This document shows positions 24,311 to 36,240 of a DNA stretch of 64,000 nt, piece by piece. Source of the stretch: Holacanthus passer (taxonomy: Eukaryota; Chordata; Actinopteri; Pomacanthidae); the NCBI GenBank assembly GCA_025331565.1, contig JAFREQ010000011.1, forward strand, positions 11,924,001 to 11,988,000, read 5' to 3'. Each line of letters starts with the position of its first letter. Position 1 is the stretch's first letter. The notes under the pieces were generated by a model. The model saw only the letters and a list, made by a program, of their open reading frames with translations. It made no database searches and was not told where the DNA came from. A program made the translations under genes and the position numbers.

Positions 24311-26142
24311 TGAGCAGAGAAATATACAGAAATGTCTGTATTGGCTCTATATACCTTTATATTTACCATGCAGTCATGAGAGTGGTATCAATCTTCTCAT
24401 CTAACTCTTGATAAGAAAGTGACTGAGTGTATTTCCTAAAATTTGCCCAGATCTTGATGTTTATGCTCATGGTCAGGCCTCAGTCAGTCGTGCAGCTCTG
24501 CAGGCTTCAGTTTCTATGTTACAGTAATGACACAGCCTTGTTCACTTGAGGGTGAAATGGGAGAGCACACAGACCACTGGAGCAGAAACCGTTCACCCAG
24601 GGAGGCATATTTATTTCACCTGTGCCTAACACTTTCTTTCTTCTAAGACTTTTCACAGTTACAGTATTTGGTTTGTTGACCTGCCTGAGTAGAGGGGAGC
24701 ACTCTGCTCTGTGTTCACTCCTCCACATGTTTCTGTCCCAGCTCTCAGATTCTTATTAAAAATCTTATCTTGATGTTCTGTGGCTGCAGCAATAAGCACA
24801 ATCATAATGTGGAGCATGCCGCATCACATCTCTTCATGTGACCGTGCAGCAGATGTTTGCAGAATCCTCATTTAAAATGGTCGTTTTTTGTAAAGAAGTC
24901 GGTCCATCTTTATGACAGACGTCACAGTGTGAAACCTCACCTGCTGCCCTGCACCTCCTCTGCAGGATGAATGATTGAAGAGGTCTGCAGGGATGTCCGT
25001 GCTCCCTGTTTCAGTAGCTGATGTCTCATGTTACCATGTCTATCCACACATTACATGCAACGGCAGACAGTTGTGTGTAACTACATTTGACTATGTGGGA
25101 AAATGCAAAGCAATGATGCACAGCTGAGTTCAGAGTTTTAAAACATTTCATTATTAAAAATGTTAAAAGCAGTGTGTTCATGAGGAGACGTGAGAGGGTT
25201 AACGACAGCTCATCTGTCTGTCGATGCACGTGTTGAAATGGAAAAGAGCTGAATGACGCTTCCCTGCTGGATATTTAATCACAGATTATAATTAGAACAA
25301 ATGCAGCAGCCTAAAGGAAATCTCAGATCACTGAACATCACACACACAGATGGCATGAATGTGAGCCAGCGCCTGTTGACAATGAATGACTGGCAGTTGC
25401 TGCTGTGTTTTAGAGACTGAATTCTAAGTAAGATGACTCATCCTGTCCTCAGGCTCCTCCCAGGAGAATCACATGAATGGTGAAGTGACTGAATGTGCAG
25501 CTCAGTGAGTCCTCTGCCATCTAGTGGAAGCCAGCACACAGATCCACGCTGGAGTCAAACTCATGGGCTGATTCAAGCATTTGAATGTATAAACAGCATT
25601 ATTAAATTAAAGTCAGTTACTTTCTTAACTAAAACAGATTAGAGCCTATGACAAATGTTAAACTGACCCAGCCCTTTATTCACAGCCTGAGCAAAGCCAT
25701 GTTGCTGCTGATGTCAAAGGCGGCGCAGCCTCTTGAAGACCCCAAACCAGGATCCAGGTGCAAACCCTGTCCTGCACCTGGAGGCAGACTGAGAGGACAG
25801 ACAACATGGATGAAGGCTGCAGATCAGCTTCATGGTCCCAGGTCATATAAATATTGGAACATATGAATAATTTTTTTTTCAGAGCGCATGTTTAAGTGGA
25901 CTACTTACTGACTTGTTGATTGAAATCTACTACCATTTTCTAATATGGTAAACATGAAGAGTGTATATGTTGCAGTCCAGGCCTTATTCAATAATTAATA
26001 AATAATACATAAAAAATAAATAAAAATCATGTTATACTATAAATATATGCACAGACAACCACCACTGTAAATAAAGTAACATAACCACAAAAAAAATGGG
26101 TTTCTCTATAAACCCCCAACCCTTTTGTCTCTGAACTTTGGC

Positions 26143-26146
26143 AGAG

Positions 26147-26181
<35 letters not shown>

Positions 26182-26182
26182 A
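26143..26182 (+). repeat. (GAAA)n microsatellite
   Basis: About nine tandem AAAG units, interrupted only at the edges. Confidence 0.9.
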
Positions 26183-26242
26183 ACAGACAACTCTTAGCAG
26201 TGGATCACTCATGCACCCTGCATATCAACCCTGCACATACAC

Positions 26243-26310
26243 TCAGTTGCCAGTTTATTAGGTACCCCTGGCCGAAACTAATGCACTCTAGTACAACAGT
26301 ATCATCACAA
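26243..26310 (+). repeat. Short dispersed repeat (CACTCAGTTGCC..TTATTAGGTACC)
   Basis: 'cactcagttgccagtttatt' then 'aggtacccctggc' is a diverged copy of a remembered teleost element usually reading ACTCAGTGGCCACTTTATTA. It is truncated. Confidence 0.5.
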
Positions 26311-27571
26311 TACTCCTCAAACAGGCCCCTCTTCTCTTCCTCCCTCTCGTCTGGGAAATCCTGCAGCACATCCATTATTTCTGTCCATCTGGAAGCTCAC
26401 TCACAAATGTTTTTGAGAATATGTCAGGCCTCATAACTTTTCCTAAAAAGGAGATTCAGCCTGGGAGCGATTTAGGAAAAATAAACTGTGGAGTTCTGAG
26501 CCAGAAAATGTCAAGATCTTGTCTCCTAGGGGTGTTTGATCATAAATGTTTGCAATGGATGCATTTATCTAGCACTTTTATCCAAAACACTTTACAATTT
26601 GCCTCTTCAGTGTCTCGGGCAGCGTGGATGGACCCCCAACCCCACCATTAGTGGACGACTCACTCCACCTCCTGAGCCTCAATTTGCTTGATGTGTTGTT
26701 CTCTTTCAAAAGTCTAAAAGAACTGCCCGAGGCCCTTGAGCTACAATATTCATTACACCCTTCAGTGCAAAACTGAGCAAACAACATACCGACAATTTTT
26801 GTTGTCTTAAAGTCTCCTTAGTACTCAGGCTAAAATGTGACCAGACTGAACAACACTACCAAAATGCACAGTATGCTTCCTGCTTATATAGGGAGATTTT
26901 AATGCAGTGCAAATATAACTGATGGAACAAGAAACAGCCCCTGAAGTCAGGCTTTTTGGTCAACTAAAACAAGCCTGTGCTTTCATTTATGCACCATCTC
27001 CCAAAGTATGTAGGTTTTATAAGAGGTGAAAACCATGTTATTACAAACAGCAACTTTTCCCTCTGTACTAAAAAATTGTGTGCTGTCTTATGTGTTGGTG
27101 ACTTTATTTGACAATATTCACTTCAACTTTAGTTCTTTCTGCAGAGCCAGGCAATCTGTGAGAGAAACATTTACCTAAAACCAGAATAAATCTCCTCTGT
27201 TTGTGCGTCACCACATCCCAAAAAGAGGGGGGTTTGAGTGATCTAAAAGTATTAATGGTGTTTAAGATAAAGAAAATGCCTGCATATCTAAGGTTATTGA
27301 GATTAGTGTGATATGAGTTTCATGTTTCATACATTCTTCAGCTGTCAACCAAGAAATACTGATACTGTATCATTTCTCCTGCCATGTACATCTTCTGTTT
27401 ATGTTTTCTGGTAGTTTAATATCACTCCATCCAACTCTGCCCTCTACAGGGCTGAGAGTGTAAAAACCACAACAGACAAACATTCTGACAAACACACACT
27501 TTGACTGAAACAGGATGGATGTGGTGGAAAAAAAGGACACGACATCAGAATGTATTTCAAGAATAGCTGCC

Positions 27572-27577
27572 TTTATT
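27572..27577 (-). terminator. Poly(A) signal AATAAA for the unrecognised minus-strand transcript
   Basis: AATAAA on the minus strand lies 160 bases past the TGA at 27737. About 60-100 bases further is GT-rich sequence (complement of 'ccacaacagacaaacattct', 'gacaaacacacactttgac'), as expected of a downstream element. Confidence 0.45.
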
Positions 27578-27736
27578 CAAGCACATTAAAATGCCATTTA
27601 TCATCATGATAAATCTTATGATAACCTGAGAAGTGCAAGTTAAATTGTACTCACCAAGGTATAGTTTCTCTTGTCTGATGAATTCTTTCAGTGTGCAACA
27701 GCTTTTCAGTAACTTTTCACAGCTGTACTCACTGGT

Positions 27737-30333
27737 TCAGTCACGTTGCAGCCGCTTAATGTGAGTCTTTTCAAACAGGACAGACAGGGAGAAGTCTTCT
27801 TCCGTTCTCGGCTCCATACTGAAGTGACGACCTGAAATACTTGACATTTTCATTATGATCAGCTCATGTTCAAAAACTGTTCAGGCATCAATTAGTCCAG
27901 GAAATTCATTAAAAAAAAACATTCTTTAAAAGGAATGACACAAATAACACATGCACATTAAATACATCATAGATTGTTTATAGGGGCTGCAATCAAATCC
28001 TTGAGTATCTTTTGTAAACTTTAGTTCATGGAAAGCTTTCAGTCAGTCATGTGCAGAATTACTTTCTAAAACAGGAAACAAAGGAGGAAACAACAAGAAA
28101 GTCCTTGAATTTGTTATGACTGGATGGTAAAAATCAGGCATTTTTGTACATTTAAACTTCTTTGCAAGACCTCACTAACTCTCTGTGCTTCAGTCAGCCT
28201 GTCATTGATTAAATGACCTTAGTTGTCCACTTTCATGTTTTCAGCTTCAGGCAAGGTTAATACACATTTACTGTAGAACTACTATCTGAACTATCACTGA
28301 CATTACCTTTCAATGTGAGCACCTTACTGAAATCCAAGGACTCAACACCCCCTCATCTACAGTAAACACAGCCACACTATTTATGTCAGCATCCTAACAT
28401 CTCGAATCAATCTCATTCCACTCTGGCACTATTTGTATTAACAAAGCTCTAAATTGACTCTGTAGCACCACGTTTACATTTCTGACATACAACTGTATGA
28501 CAAATTATCCCACATTTATTCTCTCAGACAAGGTTATTCCATTTCCTCTTTAACACCATCAGAACCAGTGATCACTCAGGCTGCTCTCGTCGTGTGCTCC
28601 TACAGATGAGTGATTATAGATCATCTGAACCTTGTCTGCCCAAAAAGCTTTGACATTTTGTCTTAATCACACCTCCTTGCCCCCAGCACAAATAAGGCCA
28701 TTAAACACTAATTCAATTAATTTTCATACATTGAAATAGCTTAGCTTAAGCAATCCATTTAAAGAAAGCTACATGGGTTGGATAAAGAGAAAATAAAGTA
28801 CAGAGGGCCTTCAGTAGAAGTCATCTTGATGAAACTCAGAATGTTTAAAGAAAGCTTCCATTAACCATCTTCTATTTGTTCCTGTTTACTAAAGCAGTAA
28901 TGCATCTTTCCAGCTGAAGCACAGACTATTCTTCCTGTGTCTGCAAGTTTCCTAATGTTGATACTCACTGACATTCTGCTCTGACCAGAGGTAGAAGGTG
29001 ACAAAGTACATTTACTTGAGTAATGTAAAATGTTTGAGTAATTTACTTGACAATTCTCATTTATGCTTCTTTATACTTCACTACAATTCAGGGGGCATAC
29101 TGTACATTTATCTGACAGCTATACTTCCTAGTAACTATGCGGAGTAAGATGACATATAAACATTTGATCTAATAAAATGTGCTATATTGTCATTGAACAA
29201 CCAAACAGTATAATGTAGCACAAATGGGCTCCATCTCCACATGCTGCAACAGTAAATGCTGTCTGCGTGTTAATACCACAGTAATAAGAATCCAATCATG
29301 CAAAAACAAAACCGTTAAAATGGGTGATTTTGCATTCTTCTATAATACTTCAAGTACATTATGCTGATGAAAATTCCAAACTTCCTTTCCTTTTACTTAA
29401 AGACCTGAGTGGCTTGGTCTATCACATACTAAGACTCACTTGTGAAGCAGCCTTTGTTATTTACAGAACTTGCTGCACAAACTGCTGTGGCATTATAAGT
29501 AATCTGACAAGGAGAAAAATGTCAAACAATATATCAATATACCAAAGGAGGAAGTAGAATCAGCAAAAAGGAACAGTAGTTCTGCAGTAAGTAGACCCTC
29601 ACCAGCACTGAGTGAAAGATACTGAAAAGACATTCGACAAACTAAGACCTCATAATTATTATTATTTAAAACTACATCTCCAATTCTCTTAACATAAACT
29701 GTGCACTGTGGGCATTACTTTGGCATTTACTTCAGGACATTCATTTTCAGTTATCTTTTCAGCCTCTAAGCAGCTTTTATAAATAAGGCCTAGTATGTTT
29801 GTGGCAGTCTTAAACATTTCAATACGTACCCAAGTCAGCAGTTGAGGTCATCTTAATACATTACCTGTACAACAGGAGCAGCCAGGGCGACACTCAAACC
29901 TGTTAGACCTCACAGCTCCAGGAAACCTTGAATCCCAGCCATGGCACCGTGTGGACGCCCAGGGAAGCTGCTCGGGTCCCTTTTGTGTGGGGCAGCGATG
30001 AGCAGCAACAGCACCAGTCTTCATCATACACATCCTGCAGTAGATTCTCACTCAATGACAGCAGGAAACTCTTCACTTTGCTTTCATATGCAGTTTGGCA
30101 CAGAATCTTTTTTTTTAAAGTGTGTAAATCAGATCAACATATCAACTAAAGATTCCCTGTCCAGGCAATCTTTTCTCTTCTGTTGTGTTTCCTTTCCATT
30201 TTACGGCAAATAAACCGTCGCTGTCTCACCGTCTCAACCTCTTCTCCGACACAGGGTGAGACACGTTTGAAGCCCTAGCACAGAGATCTTCCTTCAAAAC
30301 TCCAATGCAAGAACAACAAGCAACTACACACAT
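27737..30333 (-). CDS. Candidate small three-exon gene, 122 residues, unrecognised
   Basis: Three minus-strand segments join with GT-AG sites and compatible phases. Exon A runs 30333-30230 (ATG to donor ACG/GTGAGA). Exon B runs 30034-29865 (acceptor TACTGCAG, donor TACAG/GTAATG). Exon C runs 27831-27737 (acceptor ATTTCAG to TGA). A minus-strand AATAAA follows at 27572-27577 with GT-rich sequence beyond it. The 122-residue product is Cys-rich in its first two thirds (MCVVACCSC, VAAHRC, RFECRPGCSCC) and ends EKTHIKRLQRD. The N-terminus could be a weak signal or anchor segment, and EKRLRR at 30-35 resembles a basic cleavage site. No domain is recognised. The coding claim rests on phase and splice logic. 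A long non-coding RNA with a chance ORF, or an additional upstream exon, is possible. Confidence 0.35.
28985..29570 (+). repeat. hAT-like MITE copy (family A)
   Basis: It starts near 'ccagaggtagaaggtgacaa' and carries 'agtacatttacttgagtaat', 'tatacttcactacaattcag' and 'acatttatctgacagctata', the family A word order in forward orientation. It sits within the large second intron of the candidate minus-strand gene. The right edge is approximate. Confidence 0.6.
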
Positions 30334-30339
30334 GAACTC

Positions 30340-32757
30340 TGCTCTCCTCCTCGAGCTGCTGCAGACGCTGAACCAACACTGCTGGAGTCAGATGAGAGAG
30401 AAGACCAGGGGGAGGCCTTCAAACGCTGCCGTGCCTCCGCAGAAAGGCCGTCAAGATGGAGACGACCCCGGTGATTTTGGCACAACTTGTGGATGAGCAC
30501 TCTGCTGGTTCTCAGCCACACCTCCGGACATACAGTCCCAGAGGCGACTGAGAAATAAGCCACAAATCTGAAGAGACACAGTGACTCTAGATTTGCCTTT
30601 GCAGATGGACTGAAAAAAGTATTCTAGTATGGCCAAATTTCAATGTGAATGAAGGTCACAGAGAGGTCAACAAATGATGATCAACAAAATGCAAACACAG
30701 AACTGAGAGGGTGACCTCCCTCGATTCTCACACTCGCTCTCCTTTCTGCTGGGAAGGCTCCTGCTGTCAAAGTGATAAAGCCTTTAGAGTTTGATAGACA
30801 ATTCCAAGAACAGAAAAGGTCACAAAAGTTGTCTTCCGAGGCACTTGTGTTTCCCACGAAAGAGTAAATTTATTGAGACAAAATCACGTGCATGTTTGCA
30901 CTTTGTGTTTTTTTCTGACAGGTATACTTCTTAGGCCCATGAGCACTGACGTTCTCCATTTCTCTCTCCAGATATCCTGAGTTTACAAATCTTTTTTTCT
31001 CTCCATTTGAAACACAGAACTCAAATCAAAGCATGAAAAACATCATTAACAGTCCTTTCAGAGCAAGGCGTGTCAGGCCACCAGAGAGTGGCCCTCTCTC
31101 CTCCGATTCAGAGGTTTTCATTACAGTCCACTGATAGTATAGCAAGATTTTCTACTTACAGACTCCTGATCAGTTATTAAGAGATGTGCATGGCATACAT
31201 ATAGCTCTTAATTTATAGGTTACATCATCTTTTTTTCTTTTTTCTTCAAACAGTACATGCTTTGTTGGGGTAGTTATCGGAATTAATGGGTTATAACATA
31301 AGAAACCAGTCATTGTCCAACTGAATTGAATATGATGCCAATAAATGTACAATATAAAAGGGACGGACACAAAAGCAAACCTGTATAATATAATGCCATT
31401 CAGAAGAGACCTGTTAACTTTTCACAGCTTTTAACATTCAGTTTTGTTTAGGTTCAAATGTTGCGTTTCCTTGTCTTAAAGAATAGTACACTGACTATCT
31501 TTGGGTTTGGATTGTTGGTAGGAAGCTAAAGATCAATTTGAAAAAATCACCTTTGAAAAATATGGATATTTTTCACCATTTCCTAAATGTTTTATAGATC
31601 GAATGATTAATTGATTAATCATAATAACATAATTTCAATAAATATGAAAATAATTTGGCCTAAATATTAACTTCTAGCATAATGCAGTTCAATACATCAC
31701 CTTGGAGTGAGAAATAAACACTGAGCTTAAAGTCTCCTCACTAACATCAGTTCAACAAAAACAAAATTTTCTGTTTAAAAGCTGTATTATTTTCAAGGTT
31801 ATTGTATTGAACCGCATTTTGATGTACAGGTGCTTGCTGCTTGTGTCCACCCCTACACACACGTACCAGACAGAAAACTGCATTCATTTCACCTTGTAAT
31901 GTCACATAACCTCCAGATGTGGCTCAGAAAGGAGCATTGATATTGATGTAATCTAGTTTACTATAACCCTTAAGGCTTGCATGTATGTACTTTAACATAT
32001 CCAAAAGTGAATTATGAAAAAATAGCACATTTTTCCCACAATTTACTTTAGCTTTAAGCAGGACTGGCCAAAACGGATAAAAATAGAAAAGCTGCCATAA
32101 TGAAACTTTGAATTATGTCTTCAAAATGTTTACTTGCTCAGCAAAAAGTAATACAGATGCACATCTGGAATGAGCCTAGTAACGAGCAATGGGTAAAGCT
32201 TTAGAGCAGATAGATATATTTCCTTAATCAAGAAAAAAATTTTATGTACAGTTTGATTTAATTCTTTCATAGGCTGGCTGTACAAACATTATAATACTAC
32301 AAATGTGTTGACACTGACCAATTCAATCTATGCTGAGTAGAGATAAAATAGAGACTAAATACTCTGTTTTGGATGTTAAATTCTTTTTTGTTATAGGCAG
32401 GCATTGTATGAAAGGACATAAAGGAACTGTGTTTCTTTTGAAATGAAATAAGGCAACATATAGTATTGATTCACAGAACTGTAGTTTGCTCTGAATTACT
32501 TTAAGCAGAGTACCCTTCAAGTAATGTACATTTATCTGGTAACTAAAGAGCAGAGTCACCTGTATTAATAGTCAAATCCACCAATTTATCAAAATGTATT
32601 CAAATAAATGTGACTTTCATGTCTATAAACCTTCAACAGGATGAGACAGAAGTTAGTTGTTACTCTGCCTTGTTACCATTACTTCTCCCTGTTTTTACAA
32701 CTCACAGTTTAACAGTTCATGAGTGTGAAAAGAGACATTTAGAATTTGCACTTTTTT
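30340..32757. other. Intergenic and probable rbm15 3' UTR
   Basis: Only repeats and AT-rich DNA were seen besides the possible 5' part of the candidate gene ending at 30333. The interval just below 32757 should be the rbm15 3' UTR. A minus-strand AATAAA near 30868-30873 and an ATTAAA near 32262 are both possible ends. Confidence 0.35.
31440..31690 (-). repeat. Dispersed MITE copy (family B)
   Basis: It shares 'gactatctttgggtttggat', 'tatttttcaccatttcctaa' and 'gaatgattaattgattaatc' in order with the family copies at 9.9 and 44.0 kb. Edges are approximate. Confidence 0.6.
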
Positions 32758-32777
32758 TCATGAAGCTCCTCTGATTA

Positions 32778-35310
32778 TTATATTATTATTATAACCATCA
32801 ACATGTAGTCGTCCTCTGATTTGGCAAAGGCTTTGGCAGAGGCATCCAAGAACTGCTCCGAGAACTCACATGGGGGGAAAGCATGAAGGACTCCTCCGTG
32901 GTCCTTGTCACGGCTGCCCCCCACAGGGAGGCTGATGATGCCGGCCGCCTCCTTCTGCTTCAGGTAGGACACCAGGTTCTTCAGCGGTCTCTCGGTGGAG
33001 CTGCTGGGGTCCTGGGTGCCTCCGTCTTCAGATTTCCCGGGCACAGCCAGGAGGATGGAATATCCGCTGGAGCCGGCGGCCTTGATGCGACGAGAGACCT
33101 CATCCAGCTTGGGCTGGTCCAGGCGCAGACGCTGGCTGATCTTCAGCTGGGACACTTGACCCCCTGTGGAGCCCTCCACCAGCAGGCCGGTAGCCACTGC
33201 CATGTCCCCCTCCAGCAGGTGCAGTGATGTGGGAAAGCTGCTGTTCTTTAGCAGGAGGACGCCCTGCCAGGCCTGACTCAGCCTCTGGCTTCCAGCTGCT
33301 GGCTTAGACTGCTGGCCAGACTTGGAGGAAGAGGAAGGGTGTCCTAAGCGATCCTCCTTTCTCACTGGGCTCTTTGATGAGTCACTAGCTTTGCGTTTGC
33401 GGTCCTTCTCTGAGCTGGAGCCCGGCTCAGCTGGGCTAAGAGTTTTTCTTCTCTTGTCTCCAAAGCCAGAGTCCTGGCGCTCTCTGACAGGGGAGGTTCT
33501 GCCAGAGCGAGGCAGGCGTTCGGGGTCACTGTAGCGCCCCCCATCTCGGCTGCTCCCTCCTGGGCTGCGCTCTAATGAGCTGCCATGACGACGCAGTCCA
33601 AAGTCACTGATGTCAGGTGAATGATCCAGCCGGCAGCCATCGTCCAAATGTCTCCTTTTGCGGCTCAGATCTCGGCTTTGGAACTCACGTTCGACTGACC
33701 AGGTCTCACGGGAACGCCTCTCCAGGCGATCAATGGGATCGAAGGCTGCCCCTCGCATCCTGTCGTGGACACCCAGACCTGACCATTCAGCACTGGAGTA
33801 CAGATCTCTGTCTCTGAAGCGAGCAGGAAGTGGAGGGGACCTCTCTCTCACTCTCACAGAGTCAGTGAGGCGGTGGGCAAAGGGCTCAGGAACTAAGTCA
33901 TAGTGCGGCAGGGGGAGGGGGAGCTGCATGTACTGCTGCTGCTGGTAGCGATGCTCTGTGTCCGCGAAGTCCACCCTGAGTCTCCTGTCAGGGCCACCAA
34001 GGGGGAAACCTCTCATGTGAGTACACGCAGCCTGAGCAGCATCCAGACTTTCATACTGGATATAAGCCCACGCCTCACCTTTCCTGTAGTCTATAGTCCT
34101 GATGGTGCCAAAGCGGTCAAACTCCTTGGCCAGTGCAGCAAGTGGAACCCAGGGTCCGAGGCCCCCCACCCACAGCCTGGTCGTGGGTGTAGGTTTCCCA
34201 TAGCCAATCTTAATCGGGTTGTGGCCCACCACTTTCCCCGACATGGCCACTTTGGCACGATGAGCCATATCCAAGTTCTCGAACTTGATGAATCCATAGG
34301 TGTTGCTCTGGCCTCTCACCGCCCGCTTTATGTCCACCTCTGTTATCAAGCCGAACCTGTCGAACGCCCTCCTCAGGTCACTCTCTGTCACACTGACGTC
34401 CAGATTGCCCAGAAACAAAGTCCTGTTGGCCCTCTGGTCGTCCTCAGGGCTCATCAGGTCCTCCTCACGGTACACTGCACACTCAGGGATGAATGGAGGT
34501 CTATTCCTGGCGTCATATATAGAAAAATCTCTGTCTCTCTCCAGATCTCTGATGTGAGGAGGATGGGGAGGGGGAGGGGGAGGAGGGGGGGAGACGACCC
34601 AGGGCCAGCTGCTGGAGCCGGTAGTCTCTGTATCCCATGCCGGTGGGGGACAGGGGTCTCTGGGAGTGGAGGTGCCTCTGGCCTGAGGGGAAACTGTCTT
34701 TGGAAACAGGGGAGCGGCTCCTCCGTCTGTTCATGTAGACGGTCTCGATCTTCAGGGGCCGGTCGTACAGCACCAGCTTCCCCCGGGCGTGTTTGGCCGC
34801 CCGGGCGTCGTCGGGCCTCCTGAAGTTCACAAACGCCACCCTCTCGTCGTTTTCTCGGCTGATCTTCACACTCACGTCGCCGAACCTCTTGAACTCGTGA
34901 AACAGTCCGTCCTCGATCTCCTCGTCGTTCAGCTGGGAGCCCAGTTCGCTTATTTTCAGAGTCTTGTACTCGGTTTCAGGGTTGGATGGAGGCCGAGGGT
35001 CGCCGCTGCGGGAGCCGGACCTGGAGCTTTCCGCGGCGGCGTCAGCGCCCCCGTACGGCTTGTTCACCGTGATAACTCCGTAGTCGTAGCCACTGCCGGC
35101 CCGACTGGATGAGTTGTGTCCGTCTGAATCCCTCGGGTCTCTTTTCTCGCTGTGTAAACTTCTCCTCTGGGTCGAGCCGTTGCCATTGTTGCTTCCAACC
35201 GTCGACAGGGCTCCGGTCTTCTTGCCGCTCGGGTGGCTTCCTCCTCGGTCTCTGCTGTCGTCTGGCGCCCGGGAGCGTTTCTTCACCGGCGATCGCTCTT
35301 TCCCCTTCAT
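32778..35310 (-). CDS. rbm15: RNA-binding motif protein 15 (RRM/SPOC m6A-writer adaptor), frameshifted in this sequence
   Basis: Nuclear spen-family protein that brings the WTAP/METTL3 methyltransferase complex to RNA and acts in haematopoiesis and splicing. The start MKGKERSPVKK (35308-35310) is chosen because it matches the conserved start in remembered human RBM15; an ATG 11 codons earlier is also in frame. RRM1 is about 116-195 (TLKISELGSQ), RRM2 about 296-371 (RTLFLGNLD), RRM3 about 377-449 (RLWVGGLGPW), then an Arg/Ser-rich linker and SPOC about 679-843 (WQGVLLLKN, LVSYLKQK, HAFPPCEFS). The frame breaks at residue 240 in a run of seven C (minus strand, 34585-34591). With six, a proline run leads straight into IRDLERDRD, as in human. 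The gene is essentially single-exon. An assembly error is the likeliest cause of the break. The C-terminus may also be affected (see 32778-32800). About 843 residues; human 977. Confidence 0.93.
34585..34591 (-). other. rbm15: Homopolymer frameshift in rbm15
   Basis: Seven C on the minus strand within a CCT/CCC tract. The upstream frame stops at 34513 after a nonconserved tail (RQRFFYI). The other frame carries the conserved RRM2, RRM3 and SPOC domains. Removing one base makes a continuous proline-rich linker, the expected composition at this point. Confidence 0.85.
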
Positions 35311-35399
35311 TTCCAGCAGCCGATATCTGCAGCCTACAAACACTAATCTGCGTAAATAAACTCTATCTCTGGTACTGAAACAGCCCTGAACTATGTTAA

Positions 35400-35460
35400 C
35401 TTGTTCGCGGTTTCCACGACACTCTCAAGCTAGCGACACAACCGCCATGTTGGACTACTG
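35400..35460 (-). promoter_or_regulatory. rbm15: rbm15 core promoter region with YY1-type motif
   Basis: About 130 bases upstream of the start codon the minus strand reads TCCAACATGGCGGTTGTGTC. AACATGGCGG is a classical YY1 site of the kind found at or just after the transcription start of TATA-less housekeeping genes. The surrounding 35200-35560 is the most GC/CpG-rich part of the neighbourhood, fitting a CpG-type promoter. Position of the start site is inferred. Confidence 0.55.
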
Positions 35461-36059
35461 GCACTACTGTACAGGAAGTCCCGCCTACGCGCCTGTCAGA
35501 AGAAGCTGATTGGCTGCGCGGGATGTCACTCGCGTGAACAGGAAGTCCGCTCGCCTATAATATAGCAGGGTGCGGCTCTGCTGGGGGTCAGAGTCCAGAC
35601 CTGAAGACTGAAGTGGATCTGAAAGTGAGAGAGAAACAGAGAGAGAGAGATTGTGACAGACTGCAGCAGGAAGAGGCCAAAACACGGAAGTCTGCATTTT
35701 AGATGAGTCTGATCTTGAATTATTATTAACTAAAATACAGTATGAGTAAAATAAAGTTGGAATAACATAAATTGGTCTGGTGAAGTATTTGTGCAGCAAG
35801 GCTGTGTCATGTCCTTGAAAGAAGGACACTTACTGAGTGATACATGGCAGGAAAACAAGTGGAGCAGAAGTGTGTTGTTAGAGGATGTAGAGAAATGATC
35901 TAACAAGCTGAACCAGGTATAGTGGTTGTAAAAATTATTTAAACAAAATAAAAATGGATGAGCTGGAAAATTGTCTCAAGCTGAAAACAGGGCTGTTTTA
36001 TTGAGCTCATGAAAAGTTTTTGAGCTCATGAAGACTTTATAGAGATACATGGTTCTCTG

Positions 36060-36240
36060 ATGATCTAATAGAATATGCTGCATTGCTGTAGATTAAACTA
36101 CCCAACAGTAAAGTTACATTAAGCTCAACCTTTAACATCTACATCAGTAAAATGCAGCAGTAATATTAATCCAAAAACATAATTTACAATAGTAAAACAC
36201 TGACAGGGACCATTTTACTTAAGAATGAGTGCTTTTATTT
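36060..36240 (+). repeat. hAT-like MITE fragment (family A)
   Basis: 'gattaaactacccaacagta', 'atgcagcagtaatattaatc' and 'acactgacagggaccatttt' reproduce the central part of family A in forward orientation. Both ends are missing. Confidence 0.45.

Larger units (their letters stand above)
22330..27550. other. Intergenic, no gene recognised
   Basis: No domain or convincing exon chain was seen. It contains a 'GAATCAGAATCAG' repeat head at about 24243-24310, a GAAA microsatellite, an ACTCAGTTGCCAG..TTATTAGGTACC repeat at about 26243-26300 and GATAA-type AT-rich DNA. A short ORF at 25648-25866 has no recognisable features. Confidence 0.4.

Noticed and set aside
29865..30034. Similarity of VAAHRC in the candidate gene to TAFA chemokine-like proteins
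   Set aside because: Only the six-residue word agrees; the later cysteine spacing and length do not fit the TAFA pattern.
30305..30496. Plus-strand 63-codon frame containing a leucine-rich helix-like stretch
   Set aside because: It has no poly(A) signal or partner exons on the plus strand. The minus-strand arrangement explains splice signals better.
33903..34823. 306-codon plus-strand open frame opposite rbm15
   Set aside because: It is the antisense shadow of the GC-rich rbm15 RRM exons. It has no domain, and conservation of the minus-strand protein explains the lack of stops.
32778..35310. rbm15 as a pseudogene
   Set aside because: Only one homopolymer indel interrupts the long conserved frame, and the CpG-rich promoter and YY1 site are intact. 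A decayed copy would show more lesions.
35550..35575. TATA-like CTATAATATAG on the plus strand as a divergent promoter
   Set aside because: No downstream exon or open frame follows it, and AT-rich words are common here.
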